From NCBI GenBank assembly GCA_030549775.1, contig CM060175.1:33521262-33585261 (forward strand): a stretch of DNA of 64,000 nt, given 5' to 3'. The translations under genes were made by a program, and so were the position numbers. This document shows positions 23,998 to 34,734 of the stretch, in pieces (within the stretch, counting starts at the first letter, position 1; every line of letters starts with the position of its first letter). Origin of the DNA: Tamarix chinensis (lineage: Eukaryota > Streptophyta > Magnoliopsida > Caryophyllales > Tamaricaceae). The notes below the pieces were generated by a model, which had not been told where the DNA came from, did no database searches, and saw only the letters and a program-made list of their open reading frames with translations.

Positions 23998-24097
23998 TGA
24001 TTTAAGTACAGTTGTTAATGTGTTATTTCTATATGCTTAGAATGTCCTCGTCTTAACCCTAGGGAACTACAGGAGACTTTGGAGACAAAGTCTATTT

Positions 24098-24112
24098 TTA
24101 AGGGGGTAGTAA
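24098..24112 (+). other. Polypurine tract of E1
   Basis: TTAAGGGGGTAGTAA directly before the 3' LTR start at 24113; the primer for plus-strand DNA synthesis. Near-identical tracts precede the LTRs at 28693 and, on the minus strand, at 62039. Confidence 0.85.
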
Positions 24113-24872
24113 TGAAATGCCCCTAAAATATTTATTTTAAGAAGTGTAATTAAATAAGGATTTATTAGGAAATTAATTTAATTAATTATTTTTATTGGAA
24201 CAAGAATAAATTCTTTAGGGCAAATTAAGAGGAAATTTATAAATTATTTTATAAGGAAAATTTTGGTCATTTTTCTAATTAAAAAGGAATTTATGAAAAA
24301 TCTTTTAAAATCCTGAATTAGTCTATAAAGGAAATTTAATAGTAATTTATTTAAAATATTTTTATTTAAATACCAAAAATATTCTAACTAATTTAGTTAA
24401 CCCCATTTTTCCTTTTTCTTTTTCCTTCTTCCTTTTTACTTCTTTTCTTTCTTTTTCTTTTCTTTTCTTTCTTTTTCCTTTCTTTCTTCCGATTGGGCCA
24501 GTTTGCGGCCCAATCTCTTCTTTTTCTTTCTTTTGTTCTGTGGCCCATCCTTTCATTTCTTTTCTTTTCTTCCTTCGACAACCAGAGCGCTGTGTATTGC
24601 GTCTTTTCCCCCTTGAACACCACACTCTCTTTAAAAATTTTATAACCGAAGCCGACCGACACGGTTCTCCCTTCTTTATTCCTTTCTTTCTTTTTCCCCA
24701 ATCCAGTTGGTTCACCTTCTTCTTCCTCCTTCCTCCTCCACCATCGACCAACGGCTCTGTCACCTTCGAAAATGGCGCTGCCATCTACGCTTGACTTGAC
24801 CGGCTGTTTCTCCTCTCTTTCTCTTCCCCTTTAATCATAGTTCAACTTGACCTAACACACTTTCCTTTTCTT
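24113..24872 (+). repeat. 3' LTR of E1, truncated
   Basis: Starts TGAAATGCCCC and follows the 5' LTR (5533-6290) closely through the AT-rich start and the polypyrimidine tract. Similarity stops at about 24872, after ACTTTCCTTTTCTT, where E2 gag sequence begins. Only the U3 part is present and the TATA box is missing. Confidence 0.9.
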
Positions 24873-25574
24873 CATGGAAAATAAAATCTTGGAAAAAACT
24901 TAAAAAGCACTTAAGAAAGAAATTTGTTTCTAGAGAGTATGAACAAGATATGTATATTAAAATGACCACTCTAAGGCAAGGTTTATTTAGTGTAGAAGAA
25001 TACATTAGAGAATTTGAAAGACTAGCTCTTATTTGTGATGTTCATGAAATAAAAGAACAAAAGTGTGCTAGATACTTAGGTGGCCTGAATAATTTAATAA
25101 GAGACAAGATTGATATGTACTCTTATGACTCTATTGATCACTTGATTAAATTGGCTTTGAAAATTGAAAGACAAACCAAATCAACTAAAGCCTATGTTAA
25201 GTCTAATGCTTCAACTTCAACTTCAACTAAACCCTATTCTAATACCTTTACACCTAAATCAACATTTTCATACGATAAAAAGAATAAAAATGATGATAAA
25301 GGTAAAAATAAGGTAGTTGAAATGGCAAATAAACAATGTTTTAAATGTAAAGGATATGGACATTTTGCTAGAGATTGTCCTAACCAAAGAGCCTTAATCT
25401 TACATGAAATAGAAAATATGGAACCATGTAGTGATGATGATGAATTAGAAGTTGAATCTCCTAATGAAATATTAACTATGAAAGAGGAATAAGAAGACCC
25501 ATGCTTTGTAATTCAAAGAGTTTTGTAAAAACAACCTAGTGTTACACCTAATCAAAGAGAGAAAATTTTTAAAA
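24873..25574 (+). pseudogene. E2 gag with CCHC knuckle, 5'-truncated
   Basis: The frame enters at the deletion junction as SWKKLKKHLRKKF, the middle of the Retrotrans_gag domain, and continues LRQGLFSVEEYIREFERL without a stop to 25492 (first ATG at 24950 is internal). A Ser/Thr/Lys-rich linker leads to the knuckle CFKCKGYGHFARDC (CX2CX4HX4C, about 25339-25380). After a TAA at 25490 the same frame can be followed (EDPCFVIQRVL, then PSVTPNQREKIFKTK) up to the MITE at 25579. Gag packages the RNA; the 24873-25489 run is one of the least damaged coding stretches here. Confidence 0.85.
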
Positions 25575-25578
25575 CTAA

Positions 25579-25818
25579 GTGCTCGTCTGGTATGGGGGTA
25601 ATAGGGATGGAAAAATTACCCCCATATTTTATATACCTTATATAATCTATTTAAAATTAAATATTTGTATTCTAATGAATACCCATTTTAGATCTTAATT
25701 TAATCTAAAATGGGTATTTCATTAAAATATATTTATTATTATTAAATACTTAATATAAAAGATGTAAAATAGAGGAGAAAATTTTCCACCTCTATTACCT
25801 CCATACCAAACAAGCCCC
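25579..25818. mobile_element. MITE inside the E2 gag-pol frame
   Basis: About 240 bp with imperfect terminal inverted repeats: left GCTCGTCTGGTATGGGGGTA, right (complement) GCTTGTTTGGTATGGAGGTA. It contains a further inner palindrome, ATACCCATTTTAGAT at 25679-25693 facing ATCTAAAATGGGTAT at 25704-25718. The insertion splits the codons between FKTK and CKIGD. Flanks are AAGTG and TAGTG, or alternatively TAA and TAG, so I cannot decide between hAT-like and Tourist-like. No coding capacity. Confidence 0.8.
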
Positions 25819-25821
25819 TAG

Positions 25822-26304
25822 TGTAAAATAGGTGACATGGTTTGTAGACTCATAATTGATAGTGGTTCATGTACTAATGTTGCTAGTAAGGCAATGTTTA
25901 AGAAACTTGGTTTGGAAACTACTAATCATCCTAAACCCTATTCTTTACATTGGCTAAATAAGGATAAAGGAGCTAAAGTAAACAAAAGAGCTTTAATCAC
26001 ATTTTCTATTAGAGACTATCATGATGAAATTCTATGTGATGTTTTACCTATGGATGCTTGTGGATTACTTTTGGGTAGACCATGGCAATATGATAGAAAA
26101 GCAACTCATGATGGAGTAACTAATGAATATGTGGTGAAAAAAGAAAAACAATTGTATAGGCTCACACCTTCTTTATGTGATCATATGTCTTTGAGTGATG
26201 ACAAAAAGAGATCATTTTTACATGAAAAGGCTATGGAGAAATTTACAAAAGAAGAAGGAATTTTTTATGCTTTAGTTTCTAAAGATTCTAAACCTGAAAA
26301 ATAA
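25822..26304 (+). pseudogene. E2 aspartic protease
   Basis: An uninterrupted frame of more than 150 codons. The active site DSGSCTNVA is intact, followed by HPKPYSLHWLNKD and GLLLGRPWQYDRKATHDG, a pattern characteristic of this chromovirus group. The true N-terminus is upstream of the MITE; the listed ATG at 25837 (MVCRLIIDSG) is internal to gag-pol. The active-site residues are conserved but the polyprotein is broken on both sides, so I call it nonfunctional. Confidence 0.82.
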
Positions 26305-27444
26305 CAACTTGAAAATCCTAATCTAATTAAGTTGCTTGATGAGTATAATGATTTATTTCCTGATAACTTACCTCCTGGATTACCACTTAAAAGAGGTATA
26401 GAACATGCCATTGATCTTATTCCTGGTATACCTATTCCTAAGAAACCGGCTCATAGATGTAAACTAGAAGAAGCTATGGAATTACAAAAATAAATATAAG
26501 AGCTTATGGATAAAGGATTTATGGAAGAAAATATGAGTTTTTATATATTTCTTCCAAATACTACTTATGTCAAGTTTATGAGTTATTTTTGGAAAACTTT
26601 ATGGCATATACTTGGTACTAAATTGTTATTTAGCACTTCACATCATCCGCAAACTGATAGTCAAACTGAGGTAACTAATAGAACTCTTGGTACATTATTA
26701 AGAGTTTTATTTAATAAAAGTACTAAAGATTGGGATGTTAAGTTACCTCATGTAGAGTTTGATTATAATCATAGTCCATCTAGTACTGCTAAAACTAGTC
26801 CATTTGAGGTGGTGTATGGTGTGAATCCTCACATGCCTATTAACATGATTCCGTTGAAAAAAGTTGAATTGCAAAATTATAAAGCTAAAGATAGAGTAAA
26901 AATTTTTAAATAGCTTTATGAGAAAATCAAAAATAATATTGAAAAAGCCAATTCCAAGTATAAAGCTCAAGAAAATAAGCATATAAACTCTTATGTGTTT
27001 TCTCCTGGTGACTTAGTTTGGTTACATTTGTGTAAAGAAATATTTTCTAATTTATGTAAAAATAAACTAATGCCAAGAGCTGATGATCCATTTAAAATAC
27101 TAAGAAAGTTTTGAGATAATGCTTATGAACTTGAACTTCCAGATTTTTATGGTGGAATTTTAAGAAATTTTAATGTTGGTAATTTGTCTCCTTATTATTC
27201 TGATGAAAATTTAAGGACAAATTCTTCTCAACTTGGCAAGAATGATGTAGGAGCATCTAATGAACCTAATGATTGTCATGTTCATATTAATCCTCAAGGT
27301 AAGGAAGATTTATCTTTCTTAATGTTGGAGCCTATCATGTTAAATATTCTTGATAATTCTTATATGCTTGATATTGAAAAACATTCAAGTTGTTCTTGTA
27401 GGTATGTTACATATTTGCAAGAAGAAGATGTTAATACACTTTAA
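26305..27444 (+). pseudogene. E2 RT start fused to integrase (internal deletion)
   Basis: The frame passes from LLDEYNDLFPDNLPPG and KRGIEHAIDLIPGIPIPKK (N-terminal RT) to ELMDKGFMEENMS, then at about 26537 switches to YVKFMSYFWKTLWHILGTKL and HHPQTDSQTEVTNRTLGTLL (integrase core). The catalytic RT, RNase H, integrase zinc finger and the first two DDE aspartates are therefore missing, yet the join keeps the frame open from 26506 to 26913. The integrase C-terminus continues with SPGDLVWLHL and stops at 27444. I see no chromodomain. Confidence 0.8.
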
Positions 27445-27542
27445 TGTGTACAAGTATTAAAAGTATGAAAGACTATGACATACATAGGATGATACTTTAC
27501 AACAAGAAGATATAGTGATGATATTCATTAGTTGTATTAACT

Positions 27543-28060
27543 TGTTGTAAACCCTAACCCTAAGTGTATTTTATGTAAGTTAGTGTTTGATATAATTTCA
27601 TGTATGTATCTTAGTTAATTGTATAGCTTTGTAATATTAATCCTTAGTATCATTTAACCCTTGATATTATGCTTTTGATTAGGGTTAATATGGGATTAAT
27701 TCAACCATGATAAGTGTGCTTGGATTAAGGGAAAGAGTCGACTGGTTTAAACATGCTAACCACCGACTACTTCCTCTCCTATATAAACTCTTGTGCGCAT
27801 CATTTGTAAGAAAAATGATTTTGAATGAATAATGAATATGATTTTTTATCAAACTATTTAACTACCTTCCTCAATTAATCTTCAAACTCGACACATTTGA
27901 AGACCAACTCAAATTTGTCAAGCACCTTCATATTTGTTAATCAATTTCTTCGACTATAATCCTGCTAATTACCTTGTTTCTTTTGCATCAATTCATGGGT
28001 GATATCTTCTACTATCAATCTTCAATCCAACCTTCAAGCTACTTTAATAAAAATACATCA
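27543..28060 (+). repeat. 3' LTR of E2 (approximate limits)
   Basis: About 520 bp from TGTTGTAAACCC to ATACATCA with a TATA-like motif at 27780. The right limit is well supported, because E3 integrase sequence resumes at about 28063. The left limit is a guess: no strong polypurine tract precedes it, and TGATATTC at 27513 is an alternative start. Confidence 0.5.
27780..27787 (+). promoter_or_regulatory. TATA-like motif in the E2 LTR
   Basis: TATATAAA in CTCCTATATAAACTC, in the middle of the short LTR, as expected for a U3 promoter. Confidence 0.5.
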
Positions 28061-28062
28061 AC

Positions 28063-28692
28063 CGATAGAAGAGTTATCCTAATCAAAATGACTAGCGTAG
28101 TGACTTTGAGCATAGGTAGAAAGTGTTGTTGAGGGAATCCCCCACTAAGGGTGTGTGGAGATTTGGTAGAAAAGGGAAGTTGAGCCTAAGGTACATCGGG
28201 CCCTATGAGATCCTGGCATGGGTCGAAGAGCTTATATACTAGTCGGCACTCCCACCAGAGTTGGCTAGTGTTCACAATGTGTTCCACATCTTATAGATGT
28301 GGAAGTATGTTGCTAATCCTTCCCATGTGATTCAACCCTACGAGCTCGAACAAAATGATTTCTAGGCTTACAAGGAGTGACTTATGAGAATCCTTAACAC
28401 TAAGCTCTAGAAGACCTACACGAGTGTGGTCCCTCTTATGAAGATCCTTTGTAGCCACCAAAGAATTAAAGAAGCTACCTTTTAAGTTTAGAAGGACATT
28501 CATGAGGCATACCGAGAACTTTACACCACATTTACGATAGTTTGCAGCAAACCCATTATCTTTAGAGGGTAGTAGCATTGCGTTTTGTACTGTTATTTCC
28601 TAAATTTGGTTAGAACTATTTTTCTATGCTCTCTAATCCTAGGACTTAAGCTAGTAACTTGAGGATGAAGTTTTTCTTTAAGGGGGTAGTGA
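28063..28692 (+). pseudogene. E3 integrase C-terminus and chromodomain remnant
   Basis: GATAGAAGAGTTAT matches the integrase region of element A (GACAGAAGAGTTAT) and E1. The decayed frame then reads GRKGKLSLRYIGPYEILA, PPELASVHNVFHI, YVANPSHVIQP and RILNTKL, ending with a chromodomain-like VVPLMKILC. Stops and substitutions are more numerous than in E1. The 5' part of E3 is absent because E2 inserted here and a deletion then removed everything back to the E1 3' LTR. A polypurine tract (TTAAGGGGGTAGTGA, 28678-28692) closes the region. Confidence 0.8.
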
Positions 28693-29527
28693 TGTAATAC
28701 TACAAAATTTTAGAACCTAGGATAGCTAAATATTTTTTTACTAATAAATTAATAATTTTGTTTACCATAGACTTATAAAATGGATTTGATAATTTAATAA
28801 TCAAAATAAATATTTTTATAATTTTATCATACTCTTTTTATTTAAATAAATTTTTAAAACCACATTTTACTAAAACTACCCTCCTAAATGATTATCTTAA
28901 ATTTTAAGTAAATTAAACTATTAAAATAATTTAACTAGCTAATTAATTAAATACCCTACTTTTAAAATTTAATTTTTTATCCTTTTTTTCCTTTCCCATT
29001 TTCCTTTTTTCTTCTCCTTGTCCTTCCTTTTTTCCTTTTTCCTTCTTTCTTCCCCTTTGAGCCACCCTAGCCCACTTCCCTCCTTCCCTCCTTTCTCCCT
29101 GTTTAGGTTGCATCACCCACTTGACTTTTTTTCTTTCCTTACTTCTTTTCCTTAACTAGGATAGCCTAGCAGCCAACCCCTCTCCCTCACGTAGGTTTAT
29201 CCATCCTTTTTCTTTTCTTTTCTTCTTCCCTAGCCCAACTAGCCATCCCCCTCCTCCCTTCTTTTCTTCTTCTTCTTCCTTTCTCACTTGTCGTCAACCA
29301 TACCCGCTTTCAAGCCATCCCTCTCCCTCTCTCTCCCATCCCTTTCCTTTCCTTTTCCTGCCACAACCTACCTTGCTCACATGCACCCTCTCCCTTCCTT
29401 TTTATTCTGACTGCCACTTGTAGGATTGTACCCTACAGCTCTTGCATCGGCTGCTACCGCCAACCAACCGCCTCCTGCCCCCACTCCCTTGTCTTTTTTC
29501 TACTTTTACTCTTCTCCACCCCTCATC

Positions 29528-29534
29528 TATAAAT
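29528..29534 (+). promoter_or_regulatory. TATA box of the E3 LTR
   Basis: TATAAAT in CATCTATAAATCCCC, about 836 bp into the LTR, consistent with the other copies. Confidence 0.6.
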
Positions 29535-31139
29535 CCCCCCTTCACCCTTATTTCCCTTCTTTTCCCTCTCCCCAACACCCCCGAAACTATCCTCCACCAC
29601 CTCTTCAGACGCACCTTCGGTCACGTCCATTCTTTGCCGTACATCCATGCATCCTCTTCCTTACACTAACCCCTACAAAATTATAAGCCTCCCTACCTCT
29701 CAATCCCCCTTTTCTACCTTCCCTACTCATGCAAAGTGGATATGGTTATCATTATTATTGTTATTATCGTCATTATTATTATTAATCTTATTGTTTGTAT
29801 TATTATTATTATTATATTTTTAGTATCTTTACTATTACTGATCTTATTATATTAGGATTCTCACTATTATCATTATTATTATTAATCCTTTACTAATAAT
29901 TAGTTAGGGATTAGTAAAAGAAAAAGGAGTAAGAGGGAATTTAATAGTAGTGTACCATTCTTATAGGCGAACCAAACCCATCCCTTGAGGAGACATAATA
30001 TTCGTGCTTCAAGCCCGATGTCCTCTTAGATAAGGATGTTGTTAAGCCAAATTGAATGTTTATGTGTTTGTGGGTGCTTTGGTTATGTGCATGTATCATA
30101 TGTGAGTATGGACTAAATACCTATAGTGAAGCTTTCCATTCATGGAGCTAAGGTAGGTGATGTATGTGTTATGATATGTTTAATATAGGTGTTGTGATTT
30201 GTATTTTATGATATGCCCTTGTGTATTATTGCCCTAATATAGAAAGCATGCTATGAGGTCATAACAATATGATGAAGTTGTAGGGAGATAAAATAAATAA
30301 AGAGGATGGAGTGAGTAGGGAGAAGTTAGAAAACCCTAAGTACCTTATGATTTATGGATGACCAAATAAATGGATAACATAAATAAAATGGAAGGTTAGA
30401 GTAAATCTTGCATGGGGAGTGTAAGGCTTTCATGGGGTGTTTATCCCTTATATGGGGGTAATGTTTATGTGGGAAAAGGTTGTTTAAAGGTCAAGTATGG
30501 TGAGGGAATGGTATTTTGGGAGATTGGAATCCATGGGGTGAAAAATAGTATGTGGGTTGGTAGATGGAGTACGGGTTGAGACTATGAGGGATTCTTATGA
30601 TGGTGGATGAGTCCAGTGGAAAGGAGGGTGGAGTGTGTGTGGGTGAGCGGATGGCATAAATGAAAGGAGAACTACTAGGGTTTGGGATGGCTAATTAGGA
30701 TTTTCATTATCACATGTGAAGAATGGGTAGTAAGGTTGTGATGTTGGGTGTGGACTAAGTGGGGTGATGGTGTTGGAAAACAAAGGGAGCATAGGATATG
30801 TATGATAAGGAGGGGTTAGGGCCACATAGGTAGGATTAGGATTTCTGAGGGGAAACCTTAGAGGGCGGTGGTGAGCTAAAGCAGAGATATTGGAAAATGG
30901 GCCACGATCCATGTGTCTAGGAGTTTAGGGATTTCATGGTGAGTTAGGAAAATGTGAGGGAGAAGTCCTAGAGTCATATGGGGTGTAGAGGTCCCCATAA
31001 ATGGGACGGGCTATTCAGGGGAGCTAGAGTGAAACGGTGAGAATGGGAAGTTCAGTAGGGCATAGATGTCTAGTAAGAAGGTACCAATTGAATAAGACAT
31101 GAATAAAACACTAACCATTTAAATTAAAATATTATTGAG

Positions 31140-31500
31140 CCAAGTCTAGACATATCTAGAGAAAAATATAGTGGTCAAGTGCATTTTTCCTTAAAGGCCA
31201 TTCCAATGGAAAATAATAGTTGCTAGGTACGTTCTACACTAGGTGTTTCTAATCCACTAGCTATAATTATGGGAGATCCCGTACTCGGTAAACCAAACCT
31301 TAAATGATATTAAGTCATGGGAAATACTAATAACTTTTTGTGGAACATAATGAGAGTTGGGGTAGACCAATCCACCAACATAATAGTGGCTAGGAGCATT
31401 TTACCCTTGAAACTAATCCACCAACAAATAATAGTTTTTCAGGAGCATTATGCCCTAGGTGTTTCTAATTCACCACTTATATTAGTGGGGTTTTTATACT
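31140..31500 (+). repeat. Degenerate 2x3 CCACCGG array (E3 LTR)
   Basis: Two blocks of three decayed units; the second block is clearest (CCAATCCACCAACATAATAGTGG near 31367, then about 31413 and 31468). The spacer retains CTCGGTAAACCAAACC. The array layout survives although few CCACCGG words do. Confidence 0.7.
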
Positions 31501-32134
31501 CGCATGGACCTTAATTAAGAGTTGTATGAAAATGGAATTAATGGTGGGATTCTAATGCTTATGATTAACTAGACTGGCTCATTACATGAATTATCTGCTA
31601 TTTATGTTGTACGGTCTTAGCTGTACGGTTACCTTACTCATTATGTAGTATACTGATTACCCTTTTCATGGGTACTACTTATTCCCACAAGTAGTGGCCC
31701 CTCCTAAGTTTATACCGGTAGAAAATGATGTATATGATAACTTTAATGCCTGCAATGCGTTGGTGAGGACTAAATGATGACCTATTATACTTTTCATTGG
31801 GTCCAAGAGGGTGTTGTCCAGACTTGCCTTTACCTGACCTACTCATCTTTGTATTTGCAATTTTATTCCCCCCCATAGGGGTGTTATTGTACCCTCTTTC
31901 TATTTCTATATCAACTCTAATATTTGCACACTATGTTTTATCTATCAAATGTTGGAACTGTTATGGTTTTATTTTCTACTCATATTAATGCCTTCAAATT
32001 TTCTAGTCATGTGTTTGGTATGAGATTGGCTAGGGATCAATCTTGTGTCGATCATGATGTTAGCTCCGCCTATTTTATTGTATGGTTTTATGTTTAGAGG
32101 AAAATTTTTAATTGTAAATTTTGGGGGTGTTACA

Positions 32135-34734
32135 ATATAACCACTCCTTCAAAGAGTTAGTTAAGGAAAAAGGAAAAACATATAATATAAGTTAATATAC
32201 ACCTATCCCTAATGATTTCATACAAGATCATAAGTTATATAAATTCTTGGAGAAACTTATTTGTATCTGTAATGCAACTTGATCCAAAAGAACTAACGTG
32301 CCAAAAACCTATGAAAATTTGAAGCATACGTAATAATCCGTGCCTAATGTCACACTCACCTTGTCAATAGCTTCTTCATTAATATCTTCGTGTTTATCTT
32401 TGATACTCTCTTCAAACGATGATGAGGTATCACTTAGAGGTGAGGTAAAAGTACGAGCTTATTCATGTTGCCTTTACTTTTGTTTATCGTTGGTGAGGAG
32501 GAAGTAGGATCCATTTCTTGAGTGCTTTGATGTTTGCTTTTGCTAGTAAATGCTTTCAAATATGGATTCCTATTAGACACACAAATCAAGAGAAAAGTGA
32601 GTTCTAATTAGAAGAATAGCTAAACAAAAATTAAATTTGTCAATCCTCTATAATGGTATTAAAATTTGATGTGTTGTTGTATTCACTTATAGTTAGACAC
32701 TAAATAAACAAACATGTAGTAAACATTAAGTAGGGATCGATCACAATGAAACTATAATTTAATCCATACATTTTTATTATAAAATTAATTTCACAGACGT
32801 CAAATTATGAAAAACTAACTAAAAATAATAAAAGGAAGATGTTAACTAGCAACAAAATAACTGAATAACAATGATGAGAAAATAAAGGTCAAATCACATA
32901 TTCAAGATACAGATATCAACCAATCTTCAAATAATATGGCCATGAATAATTTTTTTTGTTAACCTAGAGAGGCTTACATGTGTCCACTTCTTAGAATCCC
33001 CATATACAAATATACTAAAGTCAACTTATGATATATTATCTAATCGATTAAAATCTAGGATAATATCTCTAAATTCAATTTATGGCAGTATTAACATTTA
33101 CAAAGCAAATAACTTAAATCATAAGTATAGTCTAATCAAATTATATAGTTATAAATATTAATCAAATAGATCAAACTAATATTTTTATTTAGAAATTAAC
33201 TATGCTATTTTCTTCTTATGATTGTATATGTTAACAATTATGGATCAACTTTACTATCCTAGCATCCTATTAGCACTCAAATTAGTGAGTTGCTCAAGCT
33301 AGACAATAAAATCATAATCATATATCAATTATCATTAAAATATGTTTATTAGTCTAAGAAAAAATATATATAACAATTAAATTTAATTGACATATCATGA
33401 TTAATTATCTCATTGTTTTCATATATCCTCCTACCATATACAAATCTATCCTTATTTATTAATAAAAATAAGAAAATGCAAGATTTAATGACATATAAAT
33501 CATATTTTAAATAGAAATAGATGAAAATATTAAAAATTATTGAATTAAATTACATAGAATTGCAAAAATCAATTGAAAAAAAAAGGAATGAGAATTGCAT
33601 TAAATGAAGTAAAAAGTGTGGAATAATTGAACAAAACAAAGAGAAGAAATAAATTAGATGATTATAGCGACACAAACACCAAATGATCTTTATTCATTTG
33701 ATTACAATGCAATGAAAAATGAATGAAATGAATCTAACACAAGAGACTTAATAGCTTGAAAATAATAAAACCAAAGTCAAAATGCTAACAGTAGTCTCTG
33801 AAATATCTTACCTAAGATATACATATACCAAAGTTGTCAAAAATACTATACATATTAGTAAATATTACCAAAAATACAATTCATATTACTAAATATGGGG
33901 CACCAATGTGATATAAGTTGATGAAACACATGGGATGAAAGACCTAGAAATACGATTTGTTATTCCATATATATAAAACACTCATATTTCTTATTCTTTA
34001 TCTACATTTTCTTCATTAAGGATCGTTCATAATGGTGCATCCAAATTTCCATGACTCCAATATTTTCTCCTTATATTATGTTCCTCTTCCATGGTCATCT
34101 TCCCAAATTAGATTTTTTTCACCATTTTCTACCAAACTAAGCCAATAGAGAAAAGTCAAGAAAAATAATAAAATTCTCGAAATAGTAAAGCTAAATGCAT
34201 CAAATAATGTAATAAAATATGGATCTATCAACCTTACCGATATATTTTTTAACATTTTTTTAGCTTTCCATTGGATTTCACATATTATTTACTTAAAGTG
34301 TCAAATATTGTAAGCTTTTATTTCAACTTGTGTAGACATCAAAATTCTAGAACTAAGTTTTAAGTACTCTAGTAGTTCTTTTTTTTTTTTTTCATATATG
34401 ATGAAATTTATAATTTTTATATAATGCATGCCTTATATTTTTATTACATTTTGAGTATTAAAAACATACAAAATATGGTATTCTAGATATGCATATTTGA
34501 AGTTTTATAATGATCATCTCTTAGATTTTAGGCTGCTTATTCAAAGCTTAAAAAATAGGCCACCGAAAATAATAATAATGATAAAATCATTAACATACAA
34601 AATCTATTTTATGAAAAAACCATATTACAATTACTTTCTTTCAAATAAGCTACCAAATATTATTCAAAATTACAAAAAAAAAAATAAAGAAAATTCAAAT
34701 TTTGCTACACCTTAATGAAAACGTATGGCGATCA
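32135..34734. other. AT-rich DNA, no gene supported
   Basis: No frame above about 70 codons. A short minus-strand stretch (32580-32350) reads SDTSSSFEESIKDKHEDINEE after a frameshifted MDPTSSSP segment, but nothing identifies it. GTAGGGATCGATCACAATGA at 32731 resembles a motif often found in plant non-autonomous LTR elements; I could not find matching LTR ends. The 72-codon frame at 34497 is Ile/Lys/Asn-rich, as expected from base composition. Confidence 0.4.

Larger units (their letters stand above)
5533..24872 (+). mobile_element. E1: Tekay/Del-type Ty3/gypsy chromovirus with nested solo LTRs
   Basis: The order is 5' LTR, PBS, gag, protease, RT, RNase H, integrase, chromodomain, PPT, then a partial 3' LTR. 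The integrase carries a chromodomain-like tail, the mark of chromoviruses; very long LTRs and the tail sequence point to Tekay/Del. The first 220 bp of the two LTRs (5533 and 24113) align closely, so they belong to one insertion. The element sits in a LINE with ATTAT on its left. Two unrelated insertions (8334-13196 and 17843-22381) are solo LTRs of a sister family. The right end is lost at about 24872, apparently through a deletion joining it to E2. Confidence 0.9.
24873..28060 (+). mobile_element. E2: chromovirus with a short LTR, 5'-truncated and internally deleted
   Basis: The order is gag (CCHC), protease, start of RT, then directly integrase core and C-terminus, then a short LTR. The protease (IIDSGSCTNVAS, LLLGRPWQYDRK) and integrase (HHPQTDSQTE, FSPGD-like VFSPGDLVWLHL) fit the CRM/Galadriel/Reina group of chromoviruses better than Tekay; I cannot assign the clade. 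The 5' LTR and first part of gag are missing. It appears to have inserted in the integrase of E3, whose C-terminal part resumes at 28063. Confidence 0.8.
28693..32134 (+). repeat. 3' LTR of E3
   Basis: Starts TGTAATACTAC directly after the polypurine tract and ends GGGGGTGTTACA at 32134, 3442 bp. It has the same internal order as the other Tekay LTRs (polypyrimidine tract 28980-29330, TATA, ATT-rich tract 29745-29890, CCACCGG array, closing TTTTGGGGGTGTTACA) but is shorter, mainly because the ATT tract is reduced to about 150 bp. More diverged in sequence than the other LTRs. Confidence 0.85.

Noticed and set aside
28291..28578. 95-codon minus-strand frame
   Set aside because: Antisense to the E3 integrase tail, which is readable on the plus strand.
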